A stretch of DNA of 64,000 nt from Pseudotabrizicola sp051200875 (GTDB lineage: Bacteria > Pseudomonadota > Alphaproteobacteria > Rhodobacterales > Rhodobacteraceae): positions 3,782,001 through 3,846,000 of the forward strand of contig NZ_CP195191.1 of NCBI RefSeq assembly GCF_051200875.1, given 5' to 3'. This document shows, piece by piece, positions 16,690-25,210 of this stretch (positions are counted from its first letter, which is position 1; the number at the start of each line of letters is the position of its first letter). Position numbers and translations under genes: made by a program. Under the pieces are notes generated by a model that was not told the origin of the DNA, did not search any database, and saw only the letters and a program-made list of their open reading frames with translations.

Positions 16690-17531
16690 CAGACGTCCTT
16701 TCCATCGGCAAGGTCGCGGCGCATTTGGTCGGTATCCAGCGGCAGGCCAGAGAAGATGGCCCAAGCATCGACGCCTTGACCGAAGAACAGTTCGTAGCCG
16801 GTGATGATCTGCAGGCCTTCGGCACCGGCATCTTGCAGGAACTGGGTGTCGATTGGGGTATAGACTGCGTCAAAACACCATTTCGCGCCAGTCATATGCG
16901 GGCGGGCCAAGGGGGTGCCGTCATAGCCGACCATACCGACGGGGGTGCAGTTGATCAGGCCATCGGCACCTTTGGCCAATTGGGCGGCGTTAGTCCCGGT
17001 GGTGACGGTCAGCCCCGGTTTCACGGCGCGAAGGGCCTGAGCCAGTGCCTCGGCCTTGGGCAGGTCACGTTCGGCGATGCGCAAGTCCGTCAGGCCAAGG
17101 GCGACAAGCCCGAAGGCAACGGCTTTGCCCACACCGCCCGCGCCGATCATCAGGACAGGGCCGGGGTTGGCCGCGCCACGGATATGGCGGTAGGCGGCGA
17201 CAAACCCCGAGTAATCGGTGTTGAACCCGTGCGGGCCGCCGTCGTCAAAGATGACCGTGTTCACCGCCCCGATGGCCCGCACCAAGGGATCGTCCACCTT
17301 GACCTTGGCTGCGGCGCGTTCCTTGTAGGGGTAGGTCACATTCACGCCGCGATAGCCATCGGGGCCAAGGCGGGCAAAAAGCGCATCAAAGTCCTCTTTC
17401 AGGTCCGCCGGAACAAGGCGGTCATAGACCACCTTCTTTCTGTTCTGCGCGCCCGCAAGTCGGTGAAAGCGCGGGGCCTGCGATTTGGCGATATTGTCGC
17501 CGATCAGGCCAAGGTGGATGTCGGCGGTCAT
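16689..17531 (-). CDS. Shikimate/quinate dehydrogenase (AroE family)
   Basis: From the ATG at 17531 the product is 280 residues. Motifs are the catalytic Lys in NVTYPYKERA (about 65-74), the Asp of NTDYSGF (about 109-115), the Rossmann GAGGVGKAVAFG (about 133-144) and the C-terminal GYELFFGQGVDAW (about 253-265). Placement between the tct transporter and quiC, with TGATG overlaps on both sides, argues for a catabolic dehydrogenase that makes 3-dehydroshikimate (or dehydroquinate) rather than the biosynthetic AroE. No dehydroquinate dehydratase is seen, so shikimate fits best if the operon is self-contained; quinate use would need one elsewhere. Confidence 0.88.
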   Translation of the reverse strand: MTADIHLGLIGDNIAKSQAPRFHRLAGAQNRKKVVYDRLVPADLKEDFDALFARLGPDGYRGVNVTYPYKERAAAKVKVDDPLVRAIGAVNTVIFDDGGPHGFNTDYSGFVAAYRHIRGAANPGPVLMIGAGGVGKAVAFGLVALGLTDLRIAERDLPKAEALAQALRAVKPGLTVTTGTNAAQLAKGADGLINCTPVGMVGYDGTPLARPHMTGAKWCFDAVYTPIDTQFLQDAGAEGLQIITGYELFFGQGVDAWAIFSGLPLDTDQMRRDLADGKDV

Positions 17532-19027
17532 CAGGCGCTCCTTTTGCGGAAGATCATGGACCACAGGGGGGTCTTGGACAGGAAGATCAGGACGACCGTG
17601 GTGAACAGCACCAAGGATAGCGGGCTTGCGACGATGCCTTTGAACAGCATCCACAGGCTTTCCTGATCCGAGATGATGGCGCGCCGCCAGTTGTCATCCA
17701 GAAGGCGCGACAGGATCACGCCAAGGATCACGGGGCCAAGCGGGTAGCCGTAGAGTTTCATGAAGTAGCCAAAGACGCCGAAGCCCAGCATCCAATAGAC
17801 ATCCGACAGGCTGTTGTTCACAGCAAAGGCGCCGACGATGGACAGAAGCAGGATGACGGGCAGAAGAACGGTGCGGGGCAGTTCGACGATTTTGACGAAG
17901 AATTTGATGCCGGTCAGGCCGAAGATCAGCATGAAGACATTGGCCAGCATCAGCGACGAGACGATGAACCAGAACATGTCAGGCTGGCTGGTCATCAAAA
18001 GCGGGCCGGGGTTCAGGCCGTGGATGAACAGCGCACCGATCATGATGGCGGTGACGGCATCGCCCGGAATGCCAAGGGTCAGCATCGGGATGAAAGCCCC
18101 GCCGACGGCGGCGTTATTGGCGGTTTCGGGGGCGACAAGTCCCTCGATCGCGCCTTTGCCAAAGGGAACCTCGGGTTCCTTGGTCACGCGGCGGGCGTGG
18201 TCATAGGCGATCAGCGCGGCGATATCACCACCGGTGCCGGGCAGGGCGCCGATCACTGTGCCGATGGAGGAGGTCTGCAGTCCCAAGGGCAGGTGTTTGC
18301 GAACCGAGGCCCAGGACGGCACGATGCGGCTAATGGTTTGCTTGACCGCCGCGGAATTGACGGTGTGCAACTGCATCAGGCCTTCCGAGATGCCGAACAT
18401 CCCGATCATTACGGCGACGAACGAGACGCCCGAGCGCAGGCCGGGGATGTCGAAGGTGAAGCGTTCGGTGAAGGTCAGCGGGTCCATGCCGACCGCGCCG
18501 ATGCCAATGCCAAGCGCACCCGAGAAGATGCCTTTGACAAGGCTTTCACCGGACAGCGAGCCAACCAGCAGGATGCCCAGAAGGCCCAGCATCATGTAAT
18601 CGCGTGGCTGAAAGCGGATGGCGAAATCAGACAGCGTGGGGGCAAAGGCCGCAAGGGCGAAGATGCCGATGAAGCCACCGATGAAGGACACGACGGTCAC
18701 GATGCCAATAGCCTCGCCCGCGCGGCCCTGCTGGGCCATCGGGTAGCCATCCAGCGCGGTGGCGATGGCGGCAGGCGCGCCGGGGATATTCAGAAGGATC
18801 GCGGTGCGCGAGCCGCCATAGACCCCGCCCATATAGATCCCGATCATCAGGGCAAGGGCCGGGTAGACGTCCCATGAGAAGGTGAAGGAAATCAGGATCG
18901 ACACGGCCATGGTGACCGAAAGGCCGGGAATGGCGCCGACATAGATGCCGGCAAAGGTTCCGGCGGCGATCAATCCCAAAAGTTTCAGATCCAGCACCGG
19001 GATCAGAAGGTTGTTGATCACGTCCAT
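17531..19027 (-). CDS. tctA: Tripartite tricarboxylate transporter permease, large subunit (TctA family)
   Basis: The 498-residue integral membrane protein is the normal TctA size. The conserved N-terminal signature GAIPGLSVTMAVSILISFTF (about 32-51) and the cytoplasmic GLQTSSIGTVIGALPGTGGD loop (about 252-271) are diagnostic. It forms the channel of a TctABC importer together with the TctB- and TctC-like proteins encoded just upstream. Its stop overlaps the start of the aroE-like gene. Quinate or shikimate as substrate is inferred from the two degradative genes that follow. Confidence 0.93.
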   Translation of the reverse strand: MDVINNLLIPVLDLKLLGLIAAGTFAGIYVGAIPGLSVTMAVSILISFTFSWDVYPALALMIGIYMGGVYGGSRTAILLNIPGAPAAIATALDGYPMAQQGRAGEAIGIVTVVSFIGGFIGIFALAAFAPTLSDFAIRFQPRDYMMLGLLGILLVGSLSGESLVKGIFSGALGIGIGAVGMDPLTFTERFTFDIPGLRSGVSFVAVMIGMFGISEGLMQLHTVNSAAVKQTISRIVPSWASVRKHLPLGLQTSSIGTVIGALPGTGGDIAALIAYDHARRVTKEPEVPFGKGAIEGLVAPETANNAAVGGAFIPMLTLGIPGDAVTAIMIGALFIHGLNPGPLLMTSQPDMFWFIVSSLMLANVFMLIFGLTGIKFFVKIVELPRTVLLPVILLLSIVGAFAVNNSLSDVYWMLGFGVFGYFMKLYGYPLGPVILGVILSRLLDDNWRRAIISDQESLWMLFKGIVASPLSLVLFTTVVLIFLSKTPLWSMIFRKRSA

Positions 19028-19028
19028 C

Positions 19029-19544
19029 TCAGTTCCCCTTTGTCGCGAACAGACCCTTGACCCAGGCGATGATCTCGCCTTCGGGCACGATGCCGGGTGG
19101 CATCAGGACGGTAAAGATCAGGCGGAAGATCAGGTAGATCACGGCCACAGTGGCGATGGCGACCAAGGCCGACCAAAGAAGGCTGCGGCGGCTGAGGTAT
19201 TTGATCATGCCCCAGAGAAAGAGAAACGAGGTTGGCAGAAAGCCAAGAGGTTTCAACAGCAGGGCATAGGCGCCAATCGCAAGGATGGTCAGAATGACGG
19301 GAAGTGGCAGAATATCGCGCTCCAGCTTTTCGCTGGTCACGGCGCTTTTCTGAAGAGTCTCACGCAGGACCAGAACCGCGCAGACCAGCATGACGGCGGT
19401 GGTGGCCATCGGGACCGATCCGGCCCCTGAAAGGGCCTCGAACCCGGAAATGCCGTAGGCGGAATAGAGCAGGAACAGGCTGCCTGCGACCATTGCCGCG
19501 TTGAAGACCAATTCGCCCGGTCGTCTGGGGTGTTTCCCTTGCAT
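19029..19544 (-). CDS. tctB: Tripartite tricarboxylate transporter small subunit (TctB family)
   Basis: The 171-residue protein has four hydrophobic segments (about 15-35, 45-62, 82-115 and 125-150), matching the TctB layout. It ends one base before the tctA start. A strong inverted repeat (19612-19646) lies between it and the upstream receptor gene, as is often seen where a receptor must be made in excess over the membrane subunits. Confidence 0.85.
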   Translation of the reverse strand: MQGKHPRRPGELVFNAAMVAGSLFLLYSAYGISGFEALSGAGSVPMATTAVMLVCAVLVLRETLQKSAVTSEKLERDILPLPVILTILAIGAYALLLKPLGFLPTSFLFLWGMIKYLSRRSLLWSALVAIATVAVIYLIFRLIFTVLMPPGIVPEGEIIAWVKGLFATKGN

Positions 19545-19611
19545 CGGCCCTCTCCCTTTCCGATGGTTTTCCCTGCTTCGGCAGTCGATTTGCCTTGGCG
19601 TAGGAATGAAA

Positions 19612-19646
19612 ACACCGCCCCGCTTGCGGAAGAAAGGGGGCGGTGT
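19612..19646 (-). terminator. Intra-operon stem-loop after tctC (attenuator-like)
   Basis: Arms acaccgcccc (19612-19621) and ggggcggtgt (19637-19646) form a 10-bp perfect stem; on the minus strand the stem is followed by TTTTC. It lies 25 bp after the tctC stop and before tctB. It could trim or partly terminate the transcript so that the receptor is made in excess. Confidence 0.6.
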
Positions 19647-19670
19647 CAGATCATGTCAGATTACAGGCGA

Positions 19671-20663
19671 TCAGGGCTTCGGAATACCGAACTCTTCCGG
19701 GGACGCCTTGGTCAGGCCTGCGCCATGCACCAGCCATGCGGTGTCAGACTGCCATTTGGCAAGAAACGCTTCGGCTTCGGCGCCCGACAGCGACAGCATC
19801 TTGAAGCCGCGACCGTCGATCAGAGCGGTGAATTCCGGGTTCTTTGCTGCCTCGGCGTAGGCGGCGACCAGCTTGGCCACGATATCATCCGGTGTGCCTT
19901 TCTTGACGAAGACGCCGAAGAACGGCCCCCAAGGCAGGTATTTGGCAAATTCCGGATTGGTCGAGACGATGGTTGCGGCTTCCGGCAGTTGCGGGGCCGG
20001 TTCGGTGTCAAACACTGCGATGGCCTTCATCTTGCCACCCTTGATGCCTTCGATCGCGGCGCCCAGAACGGCAGGCATCACGTCGATGGCACCGCCTTGC
20101 AGGCCGGTGAGGGCAGGGCCGTCGCCGTCATAGGGGACGAAGGTCACGTCAAGCGGGGTTTCCGAATTGATCATCGCAGTGACGACCGAAGGCAGGCCGC
20201 CAGGACCGGTCGAGCCGAACTTCACGGCTTTCGGGTTCGCTTTGATGTAATCCACCATCTCGGGGAAGGTGTTGAACGGTGCATCGGGACGCGCAACCAG
20301 CATCGGCACGCCACGGGCGATCACGTTGATCGGGGTGAAGTCGCTATAGTCTTTGTCGCCAAGCCCCATGACTTTGTAGAGCAACGGGTTTTCTGCACCG
20401 AACAGCAGGGTGTAGCCATCGGCTTCACCATCCGCGACTTGGTTCAGCGCGATGGCACCGACGCCACCGGTCAGGTTCTGCATCACCACAGTGCCACCAA
20501 GGACAGCTTCGGCATGGGGCGTGATCGCACGGGACACGGTGTCGGTCGAACCGCCGGCGCCCCACTGGATGATGCCCTGAATTTCTTTTTCGGGATATTC
20601 GGCGAATACGGGCAGTGCGCCCAGTCCCAGTGCGACAACCGCACCGATAACGGATTTCAACAT
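19671..20663 (-). CDS. tctC: Tripartite tricarboxylate transporter solute receptor (TctC/Bug family)
   Basis: The 330-residue protein has a Sec signal (cleavage likely after Ala21 in VFA) and then the Bug-family start YPEKEIQGIIQWGAGGSTD. The second family segment, TPINVIARGVPMLV followed by KFGSTGPGG, is also present. It is the periplasmic receptor for the TctAB permease, first gene of the operon that ends with quiC. A LysR gene on the same strand precedes it by 116 bp. The ligand is probably a hydroaromatic acid such as quinate or shikimate, by context only. Confidence 0.9.
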   Translation of the reverse strand: MLKSVIGAVVALGLGALPVFAEYPEKEIQGIIQWGAGGSTDTVSRAITPHAEAVLGGTVVMQNLTGGVGAIALNQVADGEADGYTLLFGAENPLLYKVMGLGDKDYSDFTPINVIARGVPMLVARPDAPFNTFPEMVDYIKANPKAVKFGSTGPGGLPSVVTAMINSETPLDVTFVPYDGDGPALTGLQGGAIDVMPAVLGAAIEGIKGGKMKAIAVFDTEPAPQLPEAATIVSTNPEFAKYLPWGPFFGVFVKKGTPDDIVAKLVAAYAEAAKNPEFTALIDGRGFKMLSLSGAEAEAFLAKWQSDTAWLVHGAGLTKASPEEFGIPKP

Positions 20664-20737
20664 GGGGGTCCTCCCTGACCTATGTGACCGCGCCCTGAGC
20701 CCAAGGCGGGATAAAGAACCTTTACCGCGAATCTATC

Positions 20738-20758
20738 TTTAACGGCAAATACCGATAA
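20738..20758. promoter_or_regulatory. Candidate LysR site upstream of tctC
   Basis: TTTAACGGCAAATACCGATAA contains the inverted arms CGG / CCG with an AT-rich centre, about 80 bp upstream of the tctC start. It has the loose dyad expected of a LysR box. Weak evidence, given only for completeness. Confidence 0.3.
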
Positions 20759-20779
20759 AACGCTTGGCATAACACGATG

Positions 20780-21709
20780 TTAATTTCGTGTTTGTGGATC
20801 CCATGAGGTTCGTGCCGTAGCGGCCTGCAGTTCATGACGAAACCGCTCGATCGTGTATTCGGCAAAGCTGGACAGGATACGCCCACGTTTTTGCACACAC
20901 CATGCGGTGATGCTGGCATCTTCTTTCAGCGGGCGGCGGACTAGGCCCGGCATATAAACCTCGGCGACCGAGAATTCGTCGATGATGGCCACGCCAAGAC
21001 CGTGTCGCACCAGTGAAACAGTCGTCTGGGCAAAGCGACCGCGCATGGTGTGGCGCGGCTCTAACCCTGCCTCGCGAAAGGGGCGGGCTAGGATTTCGCC
21101 GTAGGGGTCGTTTATGTCGACGCCGATAAAGGGGAAGTGCATCAGGTCATGGACAGACACGACCTCTTGCTGGGCCAGTTCGTGGCCTTCGGGCACGATG
21201 GCCACGATCCGGCCTTTGGCAAGCGGTGTGGATTCCAGCGCCGAGGTGTCGAAAGGCGAGGACATGAACACCATCTCGCCCCGTTCAAGCAAAAGATAGT
21301 CCGAGGTTTCTTCGATTTTCAGGATGTTCAGGTCGATCATCAGATCGGGAAAGCGGCTGCGGACAGAACGAATGGCTCGTGCGGCAATGAACTGCGCGAT
21401 GGAGGGGGCTGAGGCGAAAGAGAGGTGAACGTCCTCTCCCTTTTTCAGAGAAGAGACGGCGCTGTTAAGGTTTTCAACCTCGCGATAGACCTTGTTGATC
21501 ATTTCGAAAATGGAATGGGCCTCGGGGGCGGGGACGAAAACTCCGGCCCGCCGGTCAAAGAGGCGGATGCCGAGCGCCTCCTCGGTATGCTTGATCAGGC
21601 GACTGATGCCGGGGGCCGAGACTGCCAGCAAGTCAGCCGCACCCTGAATGCTGCCCGCGATCATCACCGCGCGCACCACTTCGACCTGTCTCAGCGTCAG
21701 TTCCTTCAT
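20780..21709 (-). CDS. LysR-type transcriptional regulator, probably of the tct-qui operon
   Basis: The 309-residue product has the N-terminal HTH (about 3-62: VMIAGSIQGAADLLAVSAPGISRLIKHTE) and a full effector domain. It starts MKELTLRQVEVVRAV. It lies immediately upstream of tctC on the same strand and divergent from the IclR gene. Its likely role is control of quinate/shikimate uptake and conversion, with the imported acid or dehydroshikimate as effector. Target and ligand are inferred. Confidence 0.87.
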   Translation of the reverse strand: MKELTLRQVEVVRAVMIAGSIQGAADLLAVSAPGISRLIKHTEEALGIRLFDRRAGVFVPAPEAHSIFEMINKVYREVENLNSAVSSLKKGEDVHLSFASAPSIAQFIAARAIRSVRSRFPDLMIDLNILKIEETSDYLLLERGEMVFMSSPFDTSALESTPLAKGRIVAIVPEGHELAQQEVVSVHDLMHFPFIGVDINDPYGEILARPFREAGLEPRHTMRGRFAQTTVSLVRHGLGVAIIDEFSVAEVYMPGLVRRPLKEDASITAWCVQKRGRILSSFAEYTIERFRHELQAATARTSWDPQTRN

Positions 21710-21775
21710 GGGCAGACAGTGGCGCAGTGCCGCAAAGCGAACAAGAGGGTTGATCCGTCATCGGATCGCAAATAT

Positions 21776-21790
21776 TGGAATGACATTCCA
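21776..21790. promoter_or_regulatory. IclR-type operator
   Basis: The perfect dyad TGGAAT-GAC-ATTCCA lies 16 bp upstream of the IclR start codon, and a third GGGAAT half-site follows at 21794. The 6-3-6 spacing is the usual form of an IclR-family operator. Its position suggests autorepression, and it could also reach the divergent LysR promoter. Confidence 0.65.
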
Positions 21791-21805
21791 AAATGGGAAT
21801 CGGAA

Positions 21806-22597
21806 ATGACAGCCGCCCTGGATCGCACCTTTGCCGTACTTGAACTTCTGGCCCAGCACCCGAACGGATTGTCGGTTCAATCGGTGGCCGAAACCTTGTC
21901 GCTGGCGCCATCCGCGACGCATCGTTTGTTGAATGATCTGGTCCGGCTGGGCTATGCCGCGCAGCCGCAGACAAACCGGGACTATGTGCTGACGCTGCGC
22001 TTTGCGGCCTTGGGCTTGGGTTATCTGGGCCGGCTTGGGGTGGGCGATGTGATCCAGCCAGTGTTGGAGGCTCTTGCCGCAGAAAGCCGGGAACTGGTGC
22101 GCCTGTCCTTGGTGGATGGTGATCAGCTGGTCTGGGTGGCTGTGGCGCAGGGGGCGACGTCAGGTCTGCGTTATGATCCGGCCAGAGAGCAGGGCGTTGT
22201 TGTCCCTTTGGCCTACAGCGCCGGGGGGCGGGCTTGGGCTGCCAGTCTTGATCCATTGCGGGCGCGGGACTTGATCTTGCAGCAGGGGGTGACGCCGCCT
22301 GCCGGGGCCGTCGAAGGCTGCACGCTAAGGATTGAAGAGATTGAGGCTATGCTGGTTCGCGATCGCGCCTTGGGGTTTTCGGAAGCGGTCGATTGTTTCG
22401 AGGCCGGGATGGCCGCCCTTGCGGTGGTGGTGCGGCGGCCCGAGGGTCAGGTCATTGGTTGTTTGTCGATTGCCGGGCCATCGGTGCGATTGACGTCCGA
22501 CCGCAGGCGGGCGCTGCTGCCCGCTCTGCAACAGGCTGCACAAACGGTTGGTGAATTGCTGCCCGCCTCTCCCTTGCTGTGCTGGAGCAAGCCATGA
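21806..22597 (+). CDS. IclR-family transcriptional regulator
   Basis: From the ATG at 21806 (MTAALDRTFAVLELL...) the product is 263 residues. The winged HTH (about 3-60: GLSVQSVAETLSLAPSATHRLL) and an IclR effector domain with its typical segments (LVRLSLVDGDQLVWVAV; the C-terminal GCLSIAGPSVRLT) are clear. The stop overlaps the next gene by four bases (ATGA), so the regulator is co-translated with the oxidoreductase it probably controls. A longer frame upstream runs over LysR sequence and was discarded. Confidence 0.9.
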   Translation: MTAALDRTFAVLELLAQHPNGLSVQSVAETLSLAPSATHRLLNDLVRLGYAAQPQTNRDYVLTLRFAALGLGYLGRLGVGDVIQPVLEALAAESRELVRLSLVDGDQLVWVAVAQGATSGLRYDPAREQGVVVPLAYSAGGRAWAASLDPLRARDLILQQGVTPPAGAVEGCTLRIEEIEAMLVRDRALGFSEAVDCFEAGMAALAVVVRRPEGQVIGCLSIAGPSVRLTSDRRRALLPALQQAAQTVGELLPASPLLCWSKP

Positions 22598-24288
22598 CAG
22601 TGGAATGTGACCTGCTGGTCGTCGGATCGGGCGCGGCAGGGTTGGCTGCCGCTGTTACCGCCGCGCATCACGGCCTACGGGTGATTGTGGCGGAAAAGGC
22701 CGATGTCCTCGGCGGAACAACCGCGTGGTCTGGCGGTTGGATCTGGGCCCCCGGCAATCCGGTCTGCGCGCGTGCAGGCACCAAAGACAATCGCGAGGCG
22801 GCCGAGGCCTATTTGCAGGCGGTTCTGGGCAATCACTTCAAGGCGCCTTTGGTCCAAAGCTTTCTGGAAAATGCGCCCCAGATGGTTGCCTTCTTTGAAA
22901 CCAAGACAGCGCTGCGCTTTGAGCCGGGCAGCCATATTCCCGATACCTATGGCCATCTTCCCGGCGCCGGAACTGGGGGGCGTTCGGTCATTGCGCAGCC
23001 CTACGATGGCCGCGCCTTGGGGGATGCGTTCCGGTTGCTGCGCCGGCCTTTGCGCGAGACCGCCTTTTGGGGGCTTACGATTCAGGCAGGTGCCGATTTG
23101 CGGGCCTTTATGACCATGACCCGCAATCTGCCGGCCTTTGTTCATGTGACGCGGCGCATGGGACGGCATCTGTGGGATCTGGCGCGCTATGGGCGGGCCA
23201 CACAATTGCGCAACGGCAACGCCTTGGTGGCGCGTCTGATGCGCTCGGCCTTGGATGCCGGGGTGGAATTGTGGCCGGGACACGCGGCTCAGCAAGTGCT
23301 GCGGGATGAAAGGGGAAGGGTCACGGGCGCAGTGCTGGTCTCAAAGGGTGCGGAACTTCGGGTATCGGCGCGCTGCGGTGTGGTTCTGGCAAGTGGCGGT
23401 TTTGCCCATGATCCCGTGCGCCGCGCCGCGCAGTTTCCGGCAGCCGAAAGCCACCGCACCTTGGCGGTTGAAACGGCGACAGGGGACGGCCTGCATCTGG
23501 GAGAGGCGGTGGGGGCGCAACAGGCCAAGGACTTGGCCAGCCCCGGCGCCTGGTGCCCGGTCAGCCTAGTGCGCTGGCCCGATGGGCGCGAGGCCCCCTT
23601 TCCCCATATCATTGAGCGCGGCAAACCCGGCCTGATTGCAGTTCTGCCAAATGGTCAGCGGTTCTGTAATGAAGGCTTGGGCTACCATGATTTCGTGACG
23701 GCCCTGCTGGCGGCGACGCCCGCAGACAAGACGCCCGAGGCTTGGCTGATTGCCACCCGCGCTTTTCAGCGGCGCTACGGGCTGGGGATTTCGCGGCCCT
23801 TTCCGCTGCCGCTGCGGCCTTGGTTGCGGAACGGCTATCTGGTTTCGGCCCGGTCCCCGCGCGATCTGGCGCAGCGCTGCGGGATTGATCCTGCTGGGTT
23901 GGAGGCCACTTTGGCGGATTGGAACCGCCATGCGGTTTCGGGCGATGATCCGGCTTTCCATCGGGGAACGACCCCTTACATGCGCCTTCAGGGCGATGCC
24001 ACGCATGGTCCGAACCCCTGTGTCGCCCCGATCGACCGCCCGCCCTATCTGGCGCTGCGGGTGATCCCCGGCAGTTTCGGCACTTTTGCGGGGCTGCAGA
24101 CAGATGCCGAGGCGCGGGTGCTGGGATCCGATGGCACCCCCATCCCCGGCCTTTATGCGGCCGGCGGGGATATGGCCAGCGTGATGGGCGGCTTTTACCC
24201 GGCAGGCGGTATCAACCTTGGCCCCGCCCTGACCTTCGGCTTTGTCGCAGGACGGCAGGCTGCACGATCTTTGGAGGAAGGGAAATGA
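22594..24288 (+). CDS. FAD-dependent dehydrogenase of the fumarate reductase/ketosteroid dehydrogenase family
   Basis: The 564-residue protein starts with a Rossmann FAD site (VVGSGAAGLAAAV, about 9-21) and VAEKADVLGGTTAWSGG (about 35-51). It ends with the family's FAD-closing block PGLYAAGGDMASVMGG and FYPAGGINLGPALTFGF (about 522-552). Such enzymes desaturate ring or chain C-C bonds next to a carbonyl. The gene is between the IclR regulator (ATGA overlap) and a TIM-barrel isomerase (four-base overlap). Beside the quinate/shikimate operon, a hydroaromatic or cyclohexane-type carboxylate is a plausible substrate, but nothing in the sequence proves it. A ketosteroid-type role is less likely here. 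Confidence 0.8.
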   Translation: MTVECDLLVVGSGAAGLAAAVTAAHHGLRVIVAEKADVLGGTTAWSGGWIWAPGNPVCARAGTKDNREAAEAYLQAVLGNHFKAPLVQSFLENAPQMVAFFETKTALRFEPGSHIPDTYGHLPGAGTGGRSVIAQPYDGRALGDAFRLLRRPLRETAFWGLTIQAGADLRAFMTMTRNLPAFVHVTRRMGRHLWDLARYGRATQLRNGNALVARLMRSALDAGVELWPGHAAQQVLRDERGRVTGAVLVSKGAELRVSARCGVVLASGGFAHDPVRRAAQFPAAESHRTLAVETATGDGLHLGEAVGAQQAKDLASPGAWCPVSLVRWPDGREAPFPHIIERGKPGLIAVLPNGQRFCNEGLGYHDFVTALLAATPADKTPEAWLIATRAFQRRYGLGISRPFPLPLRPWLRNGYLVSARSPRDLAQRCGIDPAGLEATLADWNRHAVSGDDPAFHRGTTPYMRLQGDATHGPNPCVAPIDRPPYLALRVIPGSFGTFAGLQTDAEARVLGSDGTPIPGLYAAGGDMASVMGGFYPAGGINLGPALTFGFVAGRQAARSLEEGK

Positions 24289-25100
24289 CCCATCCGATTT
24301 CGCTGGCGCATTTGACCGTGATCGACCTGCCCCCGCCCGAGATGATCCGCCTTGCGGCGGGTTTGGGTTATGACGCTGTCGGGCTGCGGTTGATCCGGGT
24401 GACAGACACGACGCCGGGCTATCCGCTGCATCTGGATGCGGGGCTGCTGCGGCAGACTGTTCGGGCGGTGCAGGACAGTGGGATCAAAGTGCAGGACATT
24501 GAATTCGTCCGCATGACCCCAGAGTTTCGCGGAGAGGATTACGCGGCCTTTCTGGATGCCGGGGCCGCGCTGGGGGCGAGGCAGGTGATCTGCGCGCCTT
24601 ATGATCCCGATCTTTCGCGCTTGTCGCACAATCTTGCGGCCTTTCACGAGGCGGCCCGGAGGCGCGGGTTGTCTTGTGTGCTGGAGTTTTTCCCTTGGAC
24701 CAATGTGCCCGATCTGGCCACCGCCTTGCGGGTTGTGGAGGCCAGCGGCGCGCCGGATTTGGGGGTGCTGGTCGACACCCTTCATTTCAACCGGTCGGGC
24801 AGTTCGCTGGACGATCTGTCCCGGCTGGCCCCGCGACGGATGCCCTTTCTGCATCTTTGCGACGCCCCGGTTTGCCCGCCCTACACGACCGAGGATCTGT
24901 TCCACGCCGGGCGGGCGGAACGGTTGCCGCCGGGGGAGGGGGAGATTGATCTGACAGCTATTCTTGCCCGGCTTCCCGCAGACCTTCCCTTGTCGCTGGA
25001 GGTGCCGATGACCGCGCTTTCCCGCGAAAAAGGCCCGGCCGAGGTGGCCGCAAGGGTCTTGGCGGCGACACGGCGGCTTTTGGGGCAGGTGGCGGCCTGA
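24285..25100 (+). CDS. Sugar-phosphate isomerase/epimerase-like TIM-barrel protein
   Basis: The 271-residue protein belongs to the xylose-isomerase-like AP-endonuclease-2 fold. Barrel strands end in acidic and histidine metal ligands: Glu in CVLEFFPWTNV (about 127), Asp/His in VLVDTLHFNRSG (about 162-165), and Glu in LSLEVPM (about 237). The reaction is unknown; relatives are dehydratases, isomerases and epimerases, and the N-terminal half of quiC in this window has the same fold. The start overlaps the FAD-dehydrogenase stop (ATGA) and a strong terminator follows 16 bp after the stop, so it ends a three-gene transcription unit. Confidence 0.8.
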   Translation: MTHPISLAHLTVIDLPPPEMIRLAAGLGYDAVGLRLIRVTDTTPGYPLHLDAGLLRQTVRAVQDSGIKVQDIEFVRMTPEFRGEDYAAFLDAGAALGARQVICAPYDPDLSRLSHNLAAFHEAARRRGLSCVLEFFPWTNVPDLATALRVVEASGAPDLGVLVDTLHFNRSGSSLDDLSRLAPRRMPFLHLCDAPVCPPYTTEDLFHAGRAERLPPGEGEIDLTAILARLPADLPLSLEVPMTALSREKGPAEVAARVLAATRRLLGQVAA

Positions 25101-25116
25101 ACCCGGGGCCGCAAAA

Positions 25117-25141
25117 GCGTCCCCGTCGGGGACGCTTTTTT
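25117..25141 (+). terminator. Rho-independent terminator (stem-loop repeat, copy B)
   Basis: The stem gcgtccccg / cggggacgc (25117-25135) is followed by six T, 16 bp after the stop codon of the TIM-barrel gene. It is also the second copy of the stem-loop repeat: the box TTTACGGAAATTTAAC follows at 25175-25190, and the spacer resembles that of copy A at 7017-7056. Confidence 0.85.
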
Positions 25142-25210
25142 GATCCTTTGAAATCAATGGGTTATCGTTTCGTTTTTACGGAAATTTAACCCTTTGGGTC
25201 AAACGAGCGC

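Noticed and set aside
14812..16779. Long plus-strand frames (for example 350 codons from 15727) over quiC
   Set aside because: Antisense to quiC, which has two recognisable domains on the minus strand.
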